Source: Adiantum capillus-veneris (lineage: Eukaryota; Streptophyta; Polypodiopsida; Polypodiales; Pteridaceae). From it: DNA of 60,000 nucleotides. Within the stretch, counting starts at the first letter, position 1; each line of letters opens with the position of its first letter. Below the pieces are notes generated by a model. The model was not told the DNA's origin. It saw nothing but the letters and a program-made list of their open reading frames with translations, and made no database searches. Positions 24,426 through 34,241 of the stretch are shown one piece after another. Position numbers and translations under genes: made by a program. The stretch lies in assembly GCA_014529385.2 (NCBI GenBank), contig CM043966.1, forward strand, positions 94,803,587 to 94,863,586. The letters run 5' to 3'.

Positions 24426-24782
24426 GAGAAAGCTAGACTCACTTTTGGGCCTTTCAGTTCTAGAGAGAGAGTGGCGCTCGACCAATGAGGAAGAGGCTAA
24501 CGTTACGTTGAAAATCGACATTTTGGAGTCAAGCTCTTTAAAAAAAAGGGAGGAAATATTATTTTGGTTCATCAAATTGCACAATTTCACGCTTTCAAGG
24601 CATAAATGCCGTAAGTCAGACTAACTCTGTACCGAGGTATTTCAGAACTTTCATTGAAGACTCTATCTAGTATCTTTGTTCCCGCTCAAATATGACTTTG
24701 AGTAGCTCTACTTCCCTCTCAAAACTTCTTCCCTTTTTCATATTTGCGCTAACCTTTCTGTATATTCATTCTACTGCACACC

Positions 24783-26160
24783 ATGTCTACTTCTCAAAGG
24801 CCTAGCACTACCATTGACTCTGTTAGCATTTTTAACAGGTGTACTACAGACGATCAAGCATGGATTTCATCTCGAATAACTATCGAAAGTTGGTTTCTAC
24901 TACAAACTAGGAGGAGGAAGAGGAGGCAACGCAATGATCTCGTGGAGGCTTTCAAGGGTCAAGTTAAAGAGTTTAAAGTGTGTGCACAAAGCAAGCGGGT
25001 GAAAGAGGTCCTCATACAACATGCTTTCCAGCATGCAAACTTAAGGTTGCAAACATCTCCTCCAAGTTTTCCAAGGCATCGACCCAACTGTAAGTTATTT
25101 CAGCATCTCGCTTAGTGCATGATTATATTCGAATATTAAGTGGTGGATATCATCTTTGGTATGTTTCAGATATTTATCCATCGAATAGGACAGATTGGCA
25201 ACCAGTTGAGAGCATAGTTGGGATTTTTGATGCTTTCCATGTGTTTATTGGTGAGCAAATGTACCGAGGAAAAAAACACAAGGAACTTACAGATAATGGA
25301 ATTTTCTTTTATGATATGTCATATGTGGAACCGAGAACTTCCATTGGTTGGGGTCGTGTAGCTCCTTTGTCACTTCCATCCTTTGACAGCAAGGATTGGT
25401 TCTTGCCTGCTTCGCAAACTAGTGAAAGCTTTAGGAATAAGTTGTTTCAGGATATACAAAAGTCCCTCAAGTATTCAATTGCCACAAAAATAGTTCGGCT
25501 CGCACTATTTATGCCTCTTGAAGTGTTTGTAGATTTTTTCTTCGATGAGCAAATAAGAACTACCGCAACAATGTTCATTTGCAAGTCTGAGAGCTGTTTG
25601 GACTTTTTAGATGATAATTGGGATAGGAAACAATCACATAACAAAATTTGTATTTTGCAAAAGAAGTACATAATTTTCAAGTTCATTATAAGCTCTCAAA
25701 ATTTCTTAGTATCGTTTTACTATATTAGATATCATCTTCTTAGTGGGCAGCTTCTTCCATTCGATTAAGATATAGAGAACAGCCTCGAGAACAAACCTTT
25801 ATCAATGGAGTTCTACTTTCGAGATAGCCTACGGGAACAAACCTTTATCAATGGAGCTCTACTTTCAAAACAGCCTACTTACTGTGATGGAGACAATGTC
25901 AAGCACAACTCTTGCACAACTCAGGATAGATCTTACATGTGAAGGACTTCCATTTTTACCGGAATTGTATGTATTCAGTCTCAACAATAGAAAGGTGCTT
26001 AATAAATCAATAAATTTTGATTGTCTTTAATACATTAAGACAGAATCTAACTTTTTCTTCTTTTCAAATTCCAAGGCGCAAGGAGAAAACAACATTGTGC
26101 AAGGAGTCACTAACAAATACACTTCACTTAATTGCTTCCACCGGAAGCTAGGTCACATAC
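24783..26160 (+). pseudogene. Unknown cluster protein, broken copy (paralogue of 55039-56383)
   Basis: Exon 1 is 24783-25089 and exon 2 starts at 25170, with a GT-AG intron of 80 bp at the same place and phase as in the paralogue. Matching blocks include WFLLQTRRRKR, VKEVLIQHAF, DWQPVESIVGIFDAFH, MFICKSESCLDFLDDNWD and QNFLVSFYYIRYH. The frame stops at 25766 (TAA where the paralogue has a Gln codon). A 46-bp tandem duplication near 25791-25880 then breaks it again. The C-terminal part continues to about 25995 and probably to a last exon near 26070-26150 (RRKEKTTLCKESL). Function unknown. It converges tail-to-tail with the histone-protease gene at 26190-28554, as its paralogue does in the second cluster. 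Confidence 0.8.
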
Positions 26161-26661
26161 CTTGTGCACGCAAAGAGCTTTGATGCCATGCCCTCTGCTC
26201 CGGTTGCTGCTACCTCTGCCTCTGGGGACGCTGGTCTCGGGCATCCTTTCTCGTTGCTCGAAATCATGGGTCTCTTCCATGGCTTCCCATGCTTCTTGCA
26301 CCTATGAAGCTTCCCACTGTTCTTGCTCTTGCCGTCGACGTGTAGTCGATTCCTCTACTTCTGCGGTGTCCGCATAATATTGATTTATTGCTTCTTGCAT
26401 ATTTTGAACTTCTTCTTGAGTTTGATTGTGGCGTTGCATCATTTCGTTAATGCGAGCCTCTTCGAACTCTTTAGGTCTCGCCGCTTCCTCTCTTGTGCGT
26501 CTGTTTACCGAGATTATAATATGCTGGATGGCCATTACAGAAAAATGTCGCACATCGTTGGGGGTGTAGTTATGTAATCAAAGTTCCTGTAGAAGTGTGA
26601 TACAAACATTTGTTTCTTCATACATACGTTGCAGCAAACAATAAAACAGCAGATTACTTAC

Positions 26662-27270
26662 GTTTGGTACATCCATAATTTGATTGATGAGCAACGGGGC
26701 ATTCAAACAGGTTCGCCAGCCACAGCTATAGTCATCAGTCTGCGTGGGCACGGTTACCCGTTCCTGTCGGACTATATTTCCTAGATCATGTTCTAACAAA
26801 AGATGCTCTACACAACATACAAGTTTTTTCGCGGCACTACATACATAACCACTTGAGTCAGCAACACATTACAAAGAGACACTACTTTCCAAATGTACCC
26901 AAATGGGCCTTACGTTTTTACACAACCATGAAACGCCCTGCTTTGCCCGGAGTTTGCGTAGTAAACAATCTTAGCTTCCATGTCAAATAACATCGGACTC
27001 CAATGATCACTACAAAGACACCATCAAAGATGAGGAGAGATTCTAAATGCAACATGTTTTTTACAAGGCAAGAAAATACTCACGATTGATCGTACGCAGT
27101 GACTAGAAAGCGCGCTAGATCAAAGTTGACTCTGCTAAACCAGTTCATCAAACTCAAAAAGGAAACTGAGTTGTTCTGCAGATAAGGTGATATCAACGGA
27201 TCTATTACGTATACTTTGTCATGAAGCTCAGGGGGCAAAAGCGAGACAGCGTGGCTAACATGAACAAATG
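26662..27270 (-). other. Ulp1/SENP-like (C48) protease domain, three exons
   Basis: The His box DHWSPMLFD has its His at 27003-27005. The Gln-Cys box QTDDYSCGWR has Gln five residues before the Cys at 26722-26724, the exact Q-x5-C spacing of Ulp1 proteases. The usual Asp before Ser after the His strand is Asn (YYANSGQ). The preceding exon (LLPPELHDKVYVIDPLIS ... NWFSRVNFDLARFLVTAYDQ) corresponds to the N-terminal half of the domain. Ulp1 enzymes cleave SUMO or related modifiers; plant transposons often carry homologues. Confidence 0.82.
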
Positions 27271-27324
27271 GCAGAGATTAGACTTGAGGTGTTTGAGTGG
27301 GCTGTCACTGCCACAAACCCGTGA

Positions 27325-27515
27325 GTCAATACCGAGCGAGTGGGGCAGTTATCGAATTCCATCCGCCACTGACTCGCTTGGTATTGACCCATGTCTTAAC
27401 GGTAGTGAGTCATTATAAAGAAAAACTTGACGACTAACGCAAAGACATGCGTCAATACCGAGCGAGTCAGTGGCGGATTCCAATTCCATAAGCCACTGAA
27501 TCGCTTGGTATTGAC
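27325..27515. repeat. Palindromic array A (two units, 126-bp period)
   Basis: Two palindromes, 27325-27388 and 27451-27515, each with arms GTCAATACC(G/A)AGCGAGT. They are joined by a spacer containing GGTAGTGAGTCATTATAAAG, which recurs after the second unit. The array lies between the linker exon and the first protease exon of the minus-strand gene, perhaps in an intron. Confidence 0.9.
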
Positions 27516-28214
27516 CCATGTCTTTAAGGTAGTGAGCCATTATAAAGAAAAACTTGACCCATAAACTTTAAGGTAGTGCATCGGAAGTCTAGATGATCGA
27601 GGTTGAAAATGCAGGCCTCCTTTGACCTTGCAGGCAGCTGTATTTGCGCATGCAGAGCTGCTGAGCTCAACAGAACTCTCAACTCCTCTTCATTCTCTTC
27701 GTTGATTTGCTCTAAAATAATTGACTCACCCAATACGTTGGATGGCCCTTGTGATGCAGAGCCTTGCCCTTGCCTTTCTTGAGCTGACTCCCTGGCTGCC
27801 TCAGGCTCCTCCCTAACAGCCTCCTTAACAGCCTCAAGCTCCTCAGGCTTCGGATCATTTTCCTTCAATATTGGTTGCTCCATAGATGCCTCAAGCTCCA
27901 CCCTAGCCTGCTCTTGCCCCTCATCATCTCTTACTGGCTGCGGATCCTCCATGACTTGCTTATTTTGGTGTCTAGCTGGCTCCTCGATAACTGTCTCTAT
28001 TTCTCCCATGACTGCCTCTCGGTCCACTCTGGCTTGCTCATGCCCCTCTGCGGCTATCTCAGCCTGCCCATCTGTGTCGTTTCTCTCGACCCGTGATCGG
28101 GTCATTGTGTTGTTTGTTTCAGCCCTAGACGGCTCTGTTTGTTGTGCACGAGGATGGAGAGGGGGGATGTTGAGAATATCCATGGTTCTACTATCCCAGA
28201 TGCTGAAGCAGCCC

Positions 28215-28554
28215 ATCATAGAGGAAACGCAGCCTACGAAGAGTATCAAAATCCCGCGGCATGATAGTGACGCGGTGTGCATGGGCAGCCAGGATATATC
28301 CATCACTGAAGAATTCCACGAGGTAGTCTTCAGCAATTTCTTGAAGGCAGAGTAGTGCACTGCTGGCCCATCGCATGCCAACTCTCCCGCACTACTTGCT
28401 AGAAAGGGAGACGTGGAATAGCAGGTTGAACGTGTTGTTCTATCTTGCACAACTCTTGCAGTACACTTCTGTGCGCCTGATATCATCGTCTTCTTGCTTG
28501 AGCATTCAAAGATTCACCTGTTGCCCTCCTAGCCATGGCTTTTACACGAGGCAT
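28215..28554 (-). other. Divergent histone H3-like fold
   Basis: The tail reads PRVKAMARRATG against ARTKQTARKSTG of canonical H3: Lys4 is kept, Lys9 is Arg and Ser10 is Ala. The rest of the tail is shorter. The alpha-N region reads YQAHRSVLQELCKIEQ and PRLPF, then a stop in place of Gln, then QVVRE, matching LPFQRLVRE. After a frameshift come RWASSALLCLQEIAEDYLV, EFFSDGYILAAHAHRVTIMP and RDFDTLRRLRF, aligning with RFQSSAVMALQEA, EAYLVGLFEDTNL, AIHAKRVTIMPKD and the final helix. Loop 1 is not lengthened, so this is not obviously CENP-A. The comparison is from memory of H3, but the order and spacing over the whole protein leave little doubt. Confidence 0.85.
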
Positions 28555-28622
28555 CTCTACAAATAGCATAACACCAAAAGACAATTGATTTGTCAGCACA
28601 AGGGACGTCAGATTTTAGAAAA
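28555..28622 (-). promoter_or_regulatory. Short upstream region of the histone-protease gene
   Basis: Only 68 bp separate the histone ATG from the first palindrome of array B, so the array must contain or overlap the promoter and 5' untranslated region unless transcription starts within these 68 bp. No TATA box is evident. Regulatory role is inferred from position alone. Confidence 0.3.
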
Positions 28623-29275
28623 GGTCAGTACCAAGCGAATAGGTGCATAGGAAAGAGTTTTCCTTCCCATATTCGCTCGGTAGTGACCTCAGAAAATAGT
28701 AATAGCAGACATGACTTATATTTTCTGAGGTCAGTACCAAGCGAATAGGTGCATAGGAAATATTTTTCCTTCCCTTATTCGCTCGGTAGTGACCTCAGAA
28801 AATAGAAATAGCAGACATGACTTATATTTTCTGAGGTCACTACCGAGCGAATAGGTGCATACGAAAGAGTTTGCCTTGCCTTATTCGCTCGGTAGTGACA
28901 TCAGAAAATAGTAATAGCAGACATGAATTATATTTTCTGAGGTCACTACCAAGTGAATAGGTGCATAGGAAAGAGTTTGCCTTGCCTTATTCGCTCGGTA
29001 GTGACCTCAGAAAATAGTAATAGCAGACATGAATTATATTTTCTGAGGTCACTACCGAGCAAATAGGTGCATAGGAAAGAATTTGCCTTGTCTTATTCTC
29101 TCGGTAGTGACCTCAGAAAATAGTAATAGCAGACATCACTTACATTTTCAGAGGTCAGTACCAAGCGAACAGGTTTGCATCCCCTGCAACAAAATACCTT
29201 ATTCGCTTGGTAGTGACCTCAGAAAAGTGTACAAGCAAGCGAACAAGTTTGCATCTCCTGCAACAAAATACTAAT
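28623..29275. repeat. Palindromic array B (six units, 106-bp period)
   Basis: Units start at 28623, 28729, 28835, 28941, 29047 and 29153, exactly 106 bp apart. Each has arms GGTCA(G/C)TACC(A/G)AG(C/T)GAATAGG and the inverted copy ending GGTAGTGACC, then a spacer AGAAAATAGTAATAGCAGACAT. The last unit has a different loop and is followed by a partial copy. Point changes differ between units, so the copies are not all recent. The array separates the divergent histone-protease gene and the small gene at 29554. Confidence 0.96.
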
Positions 29276-29553
29276 GTGAAGGAGACGTTTAAATCCATGC
29301 GGTCCTAACTGTCATGTCGTTCCCTCCCATCACCTCCCCTAATCTCGGGGGGATGGTACCATTGATTCTCTCTCCCACGTCCACCTCTAATGAAACCGCA
29401 TGGCGGTACCACCCCTCACAGACCACTCACTCATAAGCCATAACCCAGGCTCTGCTTTTTAGGCATGTCCATCTAGTCTATTTAACCAGTAGTTGTTTCA
29501 GAACCTCCCTCAGGGTTTCGCAGAACAACTACAAGAAGCTTAGGATAGTGGTG
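29276..29553 (+). promoter_or_regulatory. Upstream region of the small two-exon gene
   Basis: A GC-richer stretch between array B and the ATG at 29554, with no open frame. GTCTATTTAACCAG near 29477 could serve as a TATA-like element. Promoter role is inferred from position. Confidence 0.3.
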
Positions 29554-30034
29554 ATGCCTTTCCAAGGTATACTCCCTCAGCGTCAGCAGCACCGCATCCG
29601 GGCCCTCCTCATGAGGTTCCCCCTTGGCCCTCCCCCGATGTTACCCTTAATGTTCTCAACCGACACAGCCCGGGAGTGGCTGTTGTCAACACGAGAGTCA
29701 ATTCTCGAGGTAAGCCGCTGGTAATTCTTTGCTTTCTGCTCCCAATTTCCAAGCTCCTAGTTTGAAAAGCTTATTTGCTAAATGCTATGTGCAGGATGCT
29801 AGCCTGAAGCTGCAGCAAATGCTGATCGTCAGGCATAGGGTCTCAATCCTTAAAGACACCTTGGAAGCAAGAAGGCCTGAAGACATGCAGCGATTGCTCG
29901 CCGAGAATGGCTGTGTAGAGGCTATCTTTAATTGGCTACTGGAGATGAACGATGAAGTGCTTGAGCTAGCCAGTAAATATGAGGAAGCCATTAACTTTGC
30001 CAACAGGATTCATGAAGAGATAGTGTGGCTGTGA
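29554..30034 (+). CDS. Small two-exon gene of unknown function (131 aa)
   Basis: Exon 1 is 29554-29709 (52 codons, MPFQGILPQRQQHRIRALLM...) and exon 2 is 29795-30034 (79 codons and TGA). The 85-bp intron has GTAAGC and GCAG ends, and both exons are multiples of three, so the frame is intact. Exon 1 is rich in Pro, Met and Arg; exon 2 is strongly helical with heptad-like acidic and basic alternation (RRPEDMQRLLAENG, EVLELASKYEEAINFANRI), suggesting a coiled-coil or helical bundle. I do not recognise a family. It lies between palindromic arrays B and C inside the transposon-like cluster and is one of its few undamaged frames, so it may be a cargo or accessory gene. Its start is the first ATG of the frame after the upstream GC-rich stretch. 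Confidence 0.6.
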
Positions 30035-30291
30035 AGGAAAAGGACTACATGGTTATTGCAAACTTTAAACCCCCGGAAATTAGTAGGCCACTCTTTGTAA
30101 AGTATGAAGTGTTTTCTAACTCAAAACCCGGTGTTAAGTTGTAATTTTCTTTCTTTCTTATAAATTCAAAACGCGTATTTGGCAAAAAAAAACCGTAAAT
30201 CCGCAACAAACAAGGTTTACCTTCCCCTTATTTACTTAGTATTGACCTTTGTACTAGCAGACATCACTTAACTTTTCTTTTGGTCAGTACC
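30035..30291. other. 3' flank of the small gene
   Basis: No gene. AT-rich tail region with an A-run near 30185 and a degenerate half palindrome (TAGTATTGACC) near 30238. Confidence 0.5.
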
Positions 30292-30421
30292 AAGAGAATA
30301 GGGCCCTTTGGACTAAGTGACCTTCCCTTACTTTCTTGGTACTGATCAAGGACGATGGTCAATACCAAGCGAACAGGTGCAACAAACAGGGTTTACTTTC
30401 CCTTATTCGCATGGTACTGAC
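30292..30421. repeat. Palindromic array C (two diverged units)
   Basis: First unit 30292-30346: GGTCAGTACCAAGAGAATAGGGCCC ... CTTGGTACTGATC. Second unit 30357-30421: GGTCAATACCAAGCGAACAGG ... ATGGTACTGAC. Unit one has the GGGCCC inner motif typical of array D; unit two resembles arrays A and B. The array is thus intermediate between the others. Confidence 0.88.
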
Positions 30422-30780
30422 TACACAAAATACAAGTGTACAGAAGGGTAGTAAGTAGCATACCTCTTCACTGTGTGTAGAGTTCCGCGTCACTGAAGCA
30501 CTACAGAACAAGAGTAAGAGAAGGAGGATGCGCGACAGAGCATCGATGGGGGTAGAGTTAATTAGAATGATGCACAGTAGAGGACGCGAAAAGAGACATA
30601 ATATTTGAAACTTGAGATGTTTGGCGGGGGTACTGCCTCAACTTAGAATGCTTACCTCGGGGAGGGTGACAACTTCACTTATGCGCGAGATTGTGGTTGG
30701 TAAATCGTACTGCATGGGAATCTGAGACCATTTATTACTGGTTGTCCTTGTGAGCACAGCCCACGTGCCTTTTTGAGTGA
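30422..30780. other. Stretch without a recognisable gene
   Basis: No motif identified between array C and the 123-bp tandem repeat. Open frames on the minus strand here belong to the repeat peptide described next. Confidence 0.4.
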
Positions 30781-30784
30781 CCGT

Positions 30785-31160
30785 TTAGGGTCAGATAGAC
30801 GCCAATCGCCCTTGCAGTCGCCATCTCCATCTCCAAGTGGAACAAACAAATCGCCGCTGTCTTTGCCTTTTTTGCGCTCTTCCCCTTGGCCAGCTCTCGT
30901 GATCTTGTGTTTAGAGTCAGACGCTGATCGCCCTTGCATTTGCCATCTCCATCTCCAAGTAGAACAAACAGATCACCATTGCCTTTGCATTTTTTGCACT
31001 CTTCCCCTTGGCCACTTCTCGTGATCCTGCGTTGAGAGTCAGACACCGATTGCCCTTGCGGTCGCCATCTCCATGTCCAAGTAGAACAAACAAATCGCCT
31101 TTGCCTTTGCATTTTCTGCACTCTTCCGCTTGGCCACCTCTTGTGATCCTGCATTGAGCG
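30785..31160 (-). repeat. Tandem repeat, three units of about 123 bp
   Basis: Units start with GTCAGA at 30790, 30916 and 31038. On the minus strand each encodes a similar peptide (TRSGQGEECKKCKGNGDLF, then LLGDGDGKCKGD). Two of the three have a CxxC pair. The spacings (126 and 122 bp) are not all multiples of three, so the units fall in different frames and do not make one protein. Repeat of unknown origin; a short zinc-binding peptide is possible but unproven. Confidence 0.7.
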
Positions 31161-31556
31161 ACCTCCACTGGGTCCAGTCCTTTGCTGGCCGTGTCGCCAT
31201 CGCCATCACCACCTTCTGGTTCTTGCTGTCAGTGGCCTACTACATCACCATCCAACTCGGTGCCATTGGATATTGTAGAGATAGGTTCTTTCTCCCTGCC
31301 TCTCCCCTTCCTTTGTGCTGTTAACTGTGTGCACACTGAAGCCACTGCGTTAGGGTAAAATTAAAAGTCTCAAACCACATGCATGGTTGGAATAATTACT
31401 CCTTATGTGACTGTACCACATGCACGGTTGGAATAATTACTCCTTATGTGACCATGCCTGAGTTTGGGCATAGTGAGTGAGTAGGCCTATAAATCTATCA
31501 CTGATAACATTAAATGATCTGTTCTTATCCACCTGTTCCGAATGCTTGGGTCACAG
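31161..31556. other. Stretch between the tandem repeat and array D
   Basis: A hydrophobic open frame (31130-31324) has no supporting homology. A direct repeat of about 50 bp (CACATGCA(T/C)GGTTGGAATAATTACTCC) occurs near 31377 and 31420. Confidence 0.4.
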
Positions 31557-32400
31557 GACAGAACCAAGAAAAGAGGGCCCTTCGGAGATTCTTGGGGCCC
31601 CTACTCGCTTGGTTCTGACTCAACTAACGTCACCTCTTATGACATTAGTGCACGGGACTGAACCAAGCGAATAGGGCCCTTCGGAGATTCTTGGGGTCCC
31701 TATTGACTCAAGAGCCGTCACCTTTTATAGCATTAGCACACGGGATAGAACCAAGTGAATAGGGCCCTTCGGAGATTCTTGGGGCCCCTACTCGCTTGGT
31801 TCTGACTCAACTAACGTCACCTCTTATGACATTAGCGCACGGGATAGAACCAAGCAAATAGGGCCCTTCGGAGATTCTTGGGGTCCCTACTTGCTTGTTT
31901 CTGACTCAACTAACATCACCTCTTATGACATTAGCGCACGTGACAGAACCAAGCGAATAGGGCCCTTCGGAGATTCTTGGGGCCCCTACTCGCTTGGTTC
32001 TGACTCAACTAACATCACCTCTTATGACATTAGCGCACGGGATAGAACCAAGCAAATAGGTCCCTTCGGAGATTCTTGGGGCCCCTACTCGCTTGGTTCT
32101 GACTCAACTAACGTCACCTCTTATGACATTAGCGCACGTGACAAAACCAAGCGAATAGGGCCCTTCGGAGATTCTTGGGCCCCTACTCGCTTGGTTCTGA
32201 TTCAACTAACGTCACCTCTTATGACATTAGCGCATGGGACAGAACCAAGGAAATAGGGCCCTTCTGAGATTCTTGGGGCCCCTACTCGCTTGGTTGTGAC
32301 TCAACTAACATCACCTCTTATGACATTAGCACACAGGACAAAACCAAGCAAAAAGAGACATTGAGGGGTACTCGAGGCTCAATATTCGCTTGGTTATGAC
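31557..32400. repeat. Palindromic array D (nine units, 99-bp period)
   Basis: ACCAAG units begin near 31561, 31660, 31748, 31847, 31946, 32045, 32144, 32242 and 32341, mostly 99 bp apart with one 11-bp and one 1-bp deletion. Each unit is a palindrome, GACAGAACCAAGCGAATAGG ... CTCGCTTGGTTCTGAC, with inner GGGCCC and GGGGCCCC blocks and loop TTCGGAGATTCTT. The spacer is CAACTAACGTCACCTCTTAT. The last unit differs in its loop. The array ends 34 bp before the ATG at 32435. It matches the solitary palindrome at 14871. Confidence 0.96.
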
Positions 32401-32434
32401 ACCAAATAGTTTTGGCTTGCTTTTTCTTTCAGTC

Positions 32435-34241
32435 ATGGGGATCATAGTCCTGGAGACAGACGTGAGCGAGGATACATGTGAAGAAAAACTATTCACGTTC
32501 TTATATAACGCTCGTGCTCATCACCGTGCACCAGAACTATCAGGAATGTTCAATGTAGAGTCTTCTATACAGAGGATTATAGATTGCTCATTTGAGTACC
32601 TACAAACCCATTTGCAACAGTATGAGGCAGTCACTTGTGACAATTCCATGACAGTTCATGGCATGAGATATGTGCACCTAGCCGACCTTGACCCTGACAA
32701 GAGTGCTTCAAGGAGACTGAATCACTGTCTAGAAAAGTGTCCCTCCAATGCACTGCTTGTACAATACAGGTGTATGAAGCACTTCAAAAAGTGTCGCTTA
32801 GTGGAATTCTACCATGGGTTTGTCTGTTACTTATACTTGCAGACGGATGGTGAGTCAGAGACTTCCCAGTCAACAACTTTCGATAGTTGTCCATTGGCGC
32901 CAGAGGAAGAGGTAGAGGATGTGGAGGTGCAGTTCAACCCAGAAGAAGAGCAGGTAGAGGTACTAAAGGAAACATTTGATGCGGGCTTAACTCTTGTTTC
33001 TCTTGCGGATGCAACAATAGGGTGCAAGAAAGAAAGTCCAAGTAAGGAAGTGACTTTCCCTCTGAATTGTGCTCCCAGCTTTGCTATGGCGGGTGACACC
33101 CACTATGTTCTACTCACAGATATCATGCATGAGCTCAATATACGGGAGGACTACTGCCTAGCGGCAATTGTGAATTTTTGTGAGGCAGACATGGGGTTTG
33201 TGGACGATGATGGAGTGGACCAACATCTTATTGCCAACAGAGCTGTCCGCGACTCATAGTTCACTTCAGGGTGGCAAATGATCAAAGATACGTTGAATGA
33301 AGCGAAGTCTGGAGAGGCCAATTTGCAAACAGATGAGCAGTTTGAATTGACAACAAAACAACTCAGCTTGGAAAACATGGGTAGGCACGTGGCACCCAAA
33401 GATCAGGTAATGAATAGTCAGTCTATTCACTTGTGGAGGAGGTCGATGCTGGAAATGGACGAGAATCAGATGGTAACTTTTGTCGTGCATTCATATGGTA
33501 TTAGAGATGGCCCAGTGATAAGATATCATTATCATTTTTTTTGTTGCCAGGTGCTAGTGTATGATGATAGTTTCGTTAAAAGAGCGGGAGGCTCATGGCA
33601 AGGGCTTGTCACTGGAGTCCAAGGCAAGGATGCGGCGTTGTCTCACTACATCGAGCGTTTCAACCACAAAAAGGTTTGTAGAAACAATTCAAGTACTTGG
33701 AAATTGTACTCATGTCACTTACGGCCCATAAATTCATTACAATTTTTATGTAGATCATAATATACCACAAGGAATACTCCGATGACAATGCAAAGTTCCC
33801 ATTGTATGCAATGAAAGTTATTACAAGATTGTGTGGTGGACACCCCTCCCACTAAACGCAGAAAGACGAATTCTAATTGAGAAGCAGTTTGCTCTACGTG
33901 TATTTGGCATTGGGTATGGGTGCCAAGCACTCAGAGCCCCCTATTTCATGTCCTACACAGCTCAGGCTCTGGCTGCAGGGGTTGAAGACCCGGAAAGCTT
34001 AGATCCATACAACAAGCGGATGTTTCTGAGGGAAAGAAAATTTTTGATGCCCGTGGGGATGCTGCTATCAATAGAGGAACGAGCTCATCTACAGAGCTTG
34101 CACATCGAAGAGGTACAAAGTGAGGAAGAAGGAGGTGCATCGAAGAGGATAAAACGATGGGCTCAGGTCCATCTTCTCCCGCTCCTGACTCGTGACCGTC
34201 GCCACCTCGCATGGCACTCTGCCACATTTGAAACTCCCTAA
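32435..34241 (+). pseudogene. Unknown cluster gene, multi-exon, one in-frame stop
   Basis: ATG at 32435 (MGIIVLETDVSEDTCEEKLF). Exon 1 runs to 33472, interrupted only by TAG at 33257-33259 in an otherwise continuous frame. An intron of 78 bp (33473-33550) leads to exon 2, 33551-33673 (VLVYDDSFVKRAGGSWQGLV). Another intron (33674-33753) leads to an exon from 33754. Frames then become ambiguous: one ends near 33838, another, open 33831-34241, reads coding-like (DPESLDPYNKRMFLRERKF) and ends in a basic patch. An acidic segment lies near 32890-32960. I recognise no domain. It starts right after array D and converges with the transposase-like gene, the two ends overlapping near 34240. No second copy is seen in the window. 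Confidence 0.55.

Larger units (their letters stand above)
26190..28554 (-). pseudogene. Histone H3-like domain fused to Ulp1-type protease, broken copy
   Basis: Read on the minus strand from ATG at 28552-28554. First comes a histone H3-like domain (28215-28554). Then a frame containing MDILNIPP and a long Glu-rich linker runs to about 27560 in the frame 27524-28486. Next are the protease exons: about 27270-27084; 26914-27009 carrying the catalytic His; about 26662-26808 carrying the catalytic Cys; and a coiled-coil-like C-terminal exon at about 26190-26598. Introns have GT-AG ends. Breaks: TGA at 28483-28485 and TAG at 28399-28401 inside the histone domain, frameshifts near 28365 and 28210, and stops in the last exon. 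Two palindromic units lie between the linker and the first protease exon. The copy at 53157-54831 shows linker and histone end in one continuous frame, supporting a real fusion. Confidence 0.72.

Noticed and set aside
24430-24660. CACTA-type terminus (CACTTTTGGG near 24434)
   Set aside because: No matching inverted end was found near 36330 and no 3-bp target duplication could be identified.
27524-28486. A single 320-aa protein on the minus strand
   Set aside because: Its first third is the wrong frame over the histone-like domain; only the part from about 28190 down (MDILNIPP onwards) matches the second copy.
28215-28554. Centromeric histone CENH3
   Set aside because: Loop 1 is not extended and the tail resembles ordinary H3 at Lys4; context is a transposon-like cluster rather than a host gene.
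31130-31324. Hydrophobic, membrane-like small protein
   Set aside because: It starts within a tandem repeat and has no homologue, splice context or supporting signal.
28623-32400. CRISPR-like appearance of regular repeats and spacers
   Set aside because: The spacers are themselves repeated, the units are long palindromes and the genome is eukaryotic.
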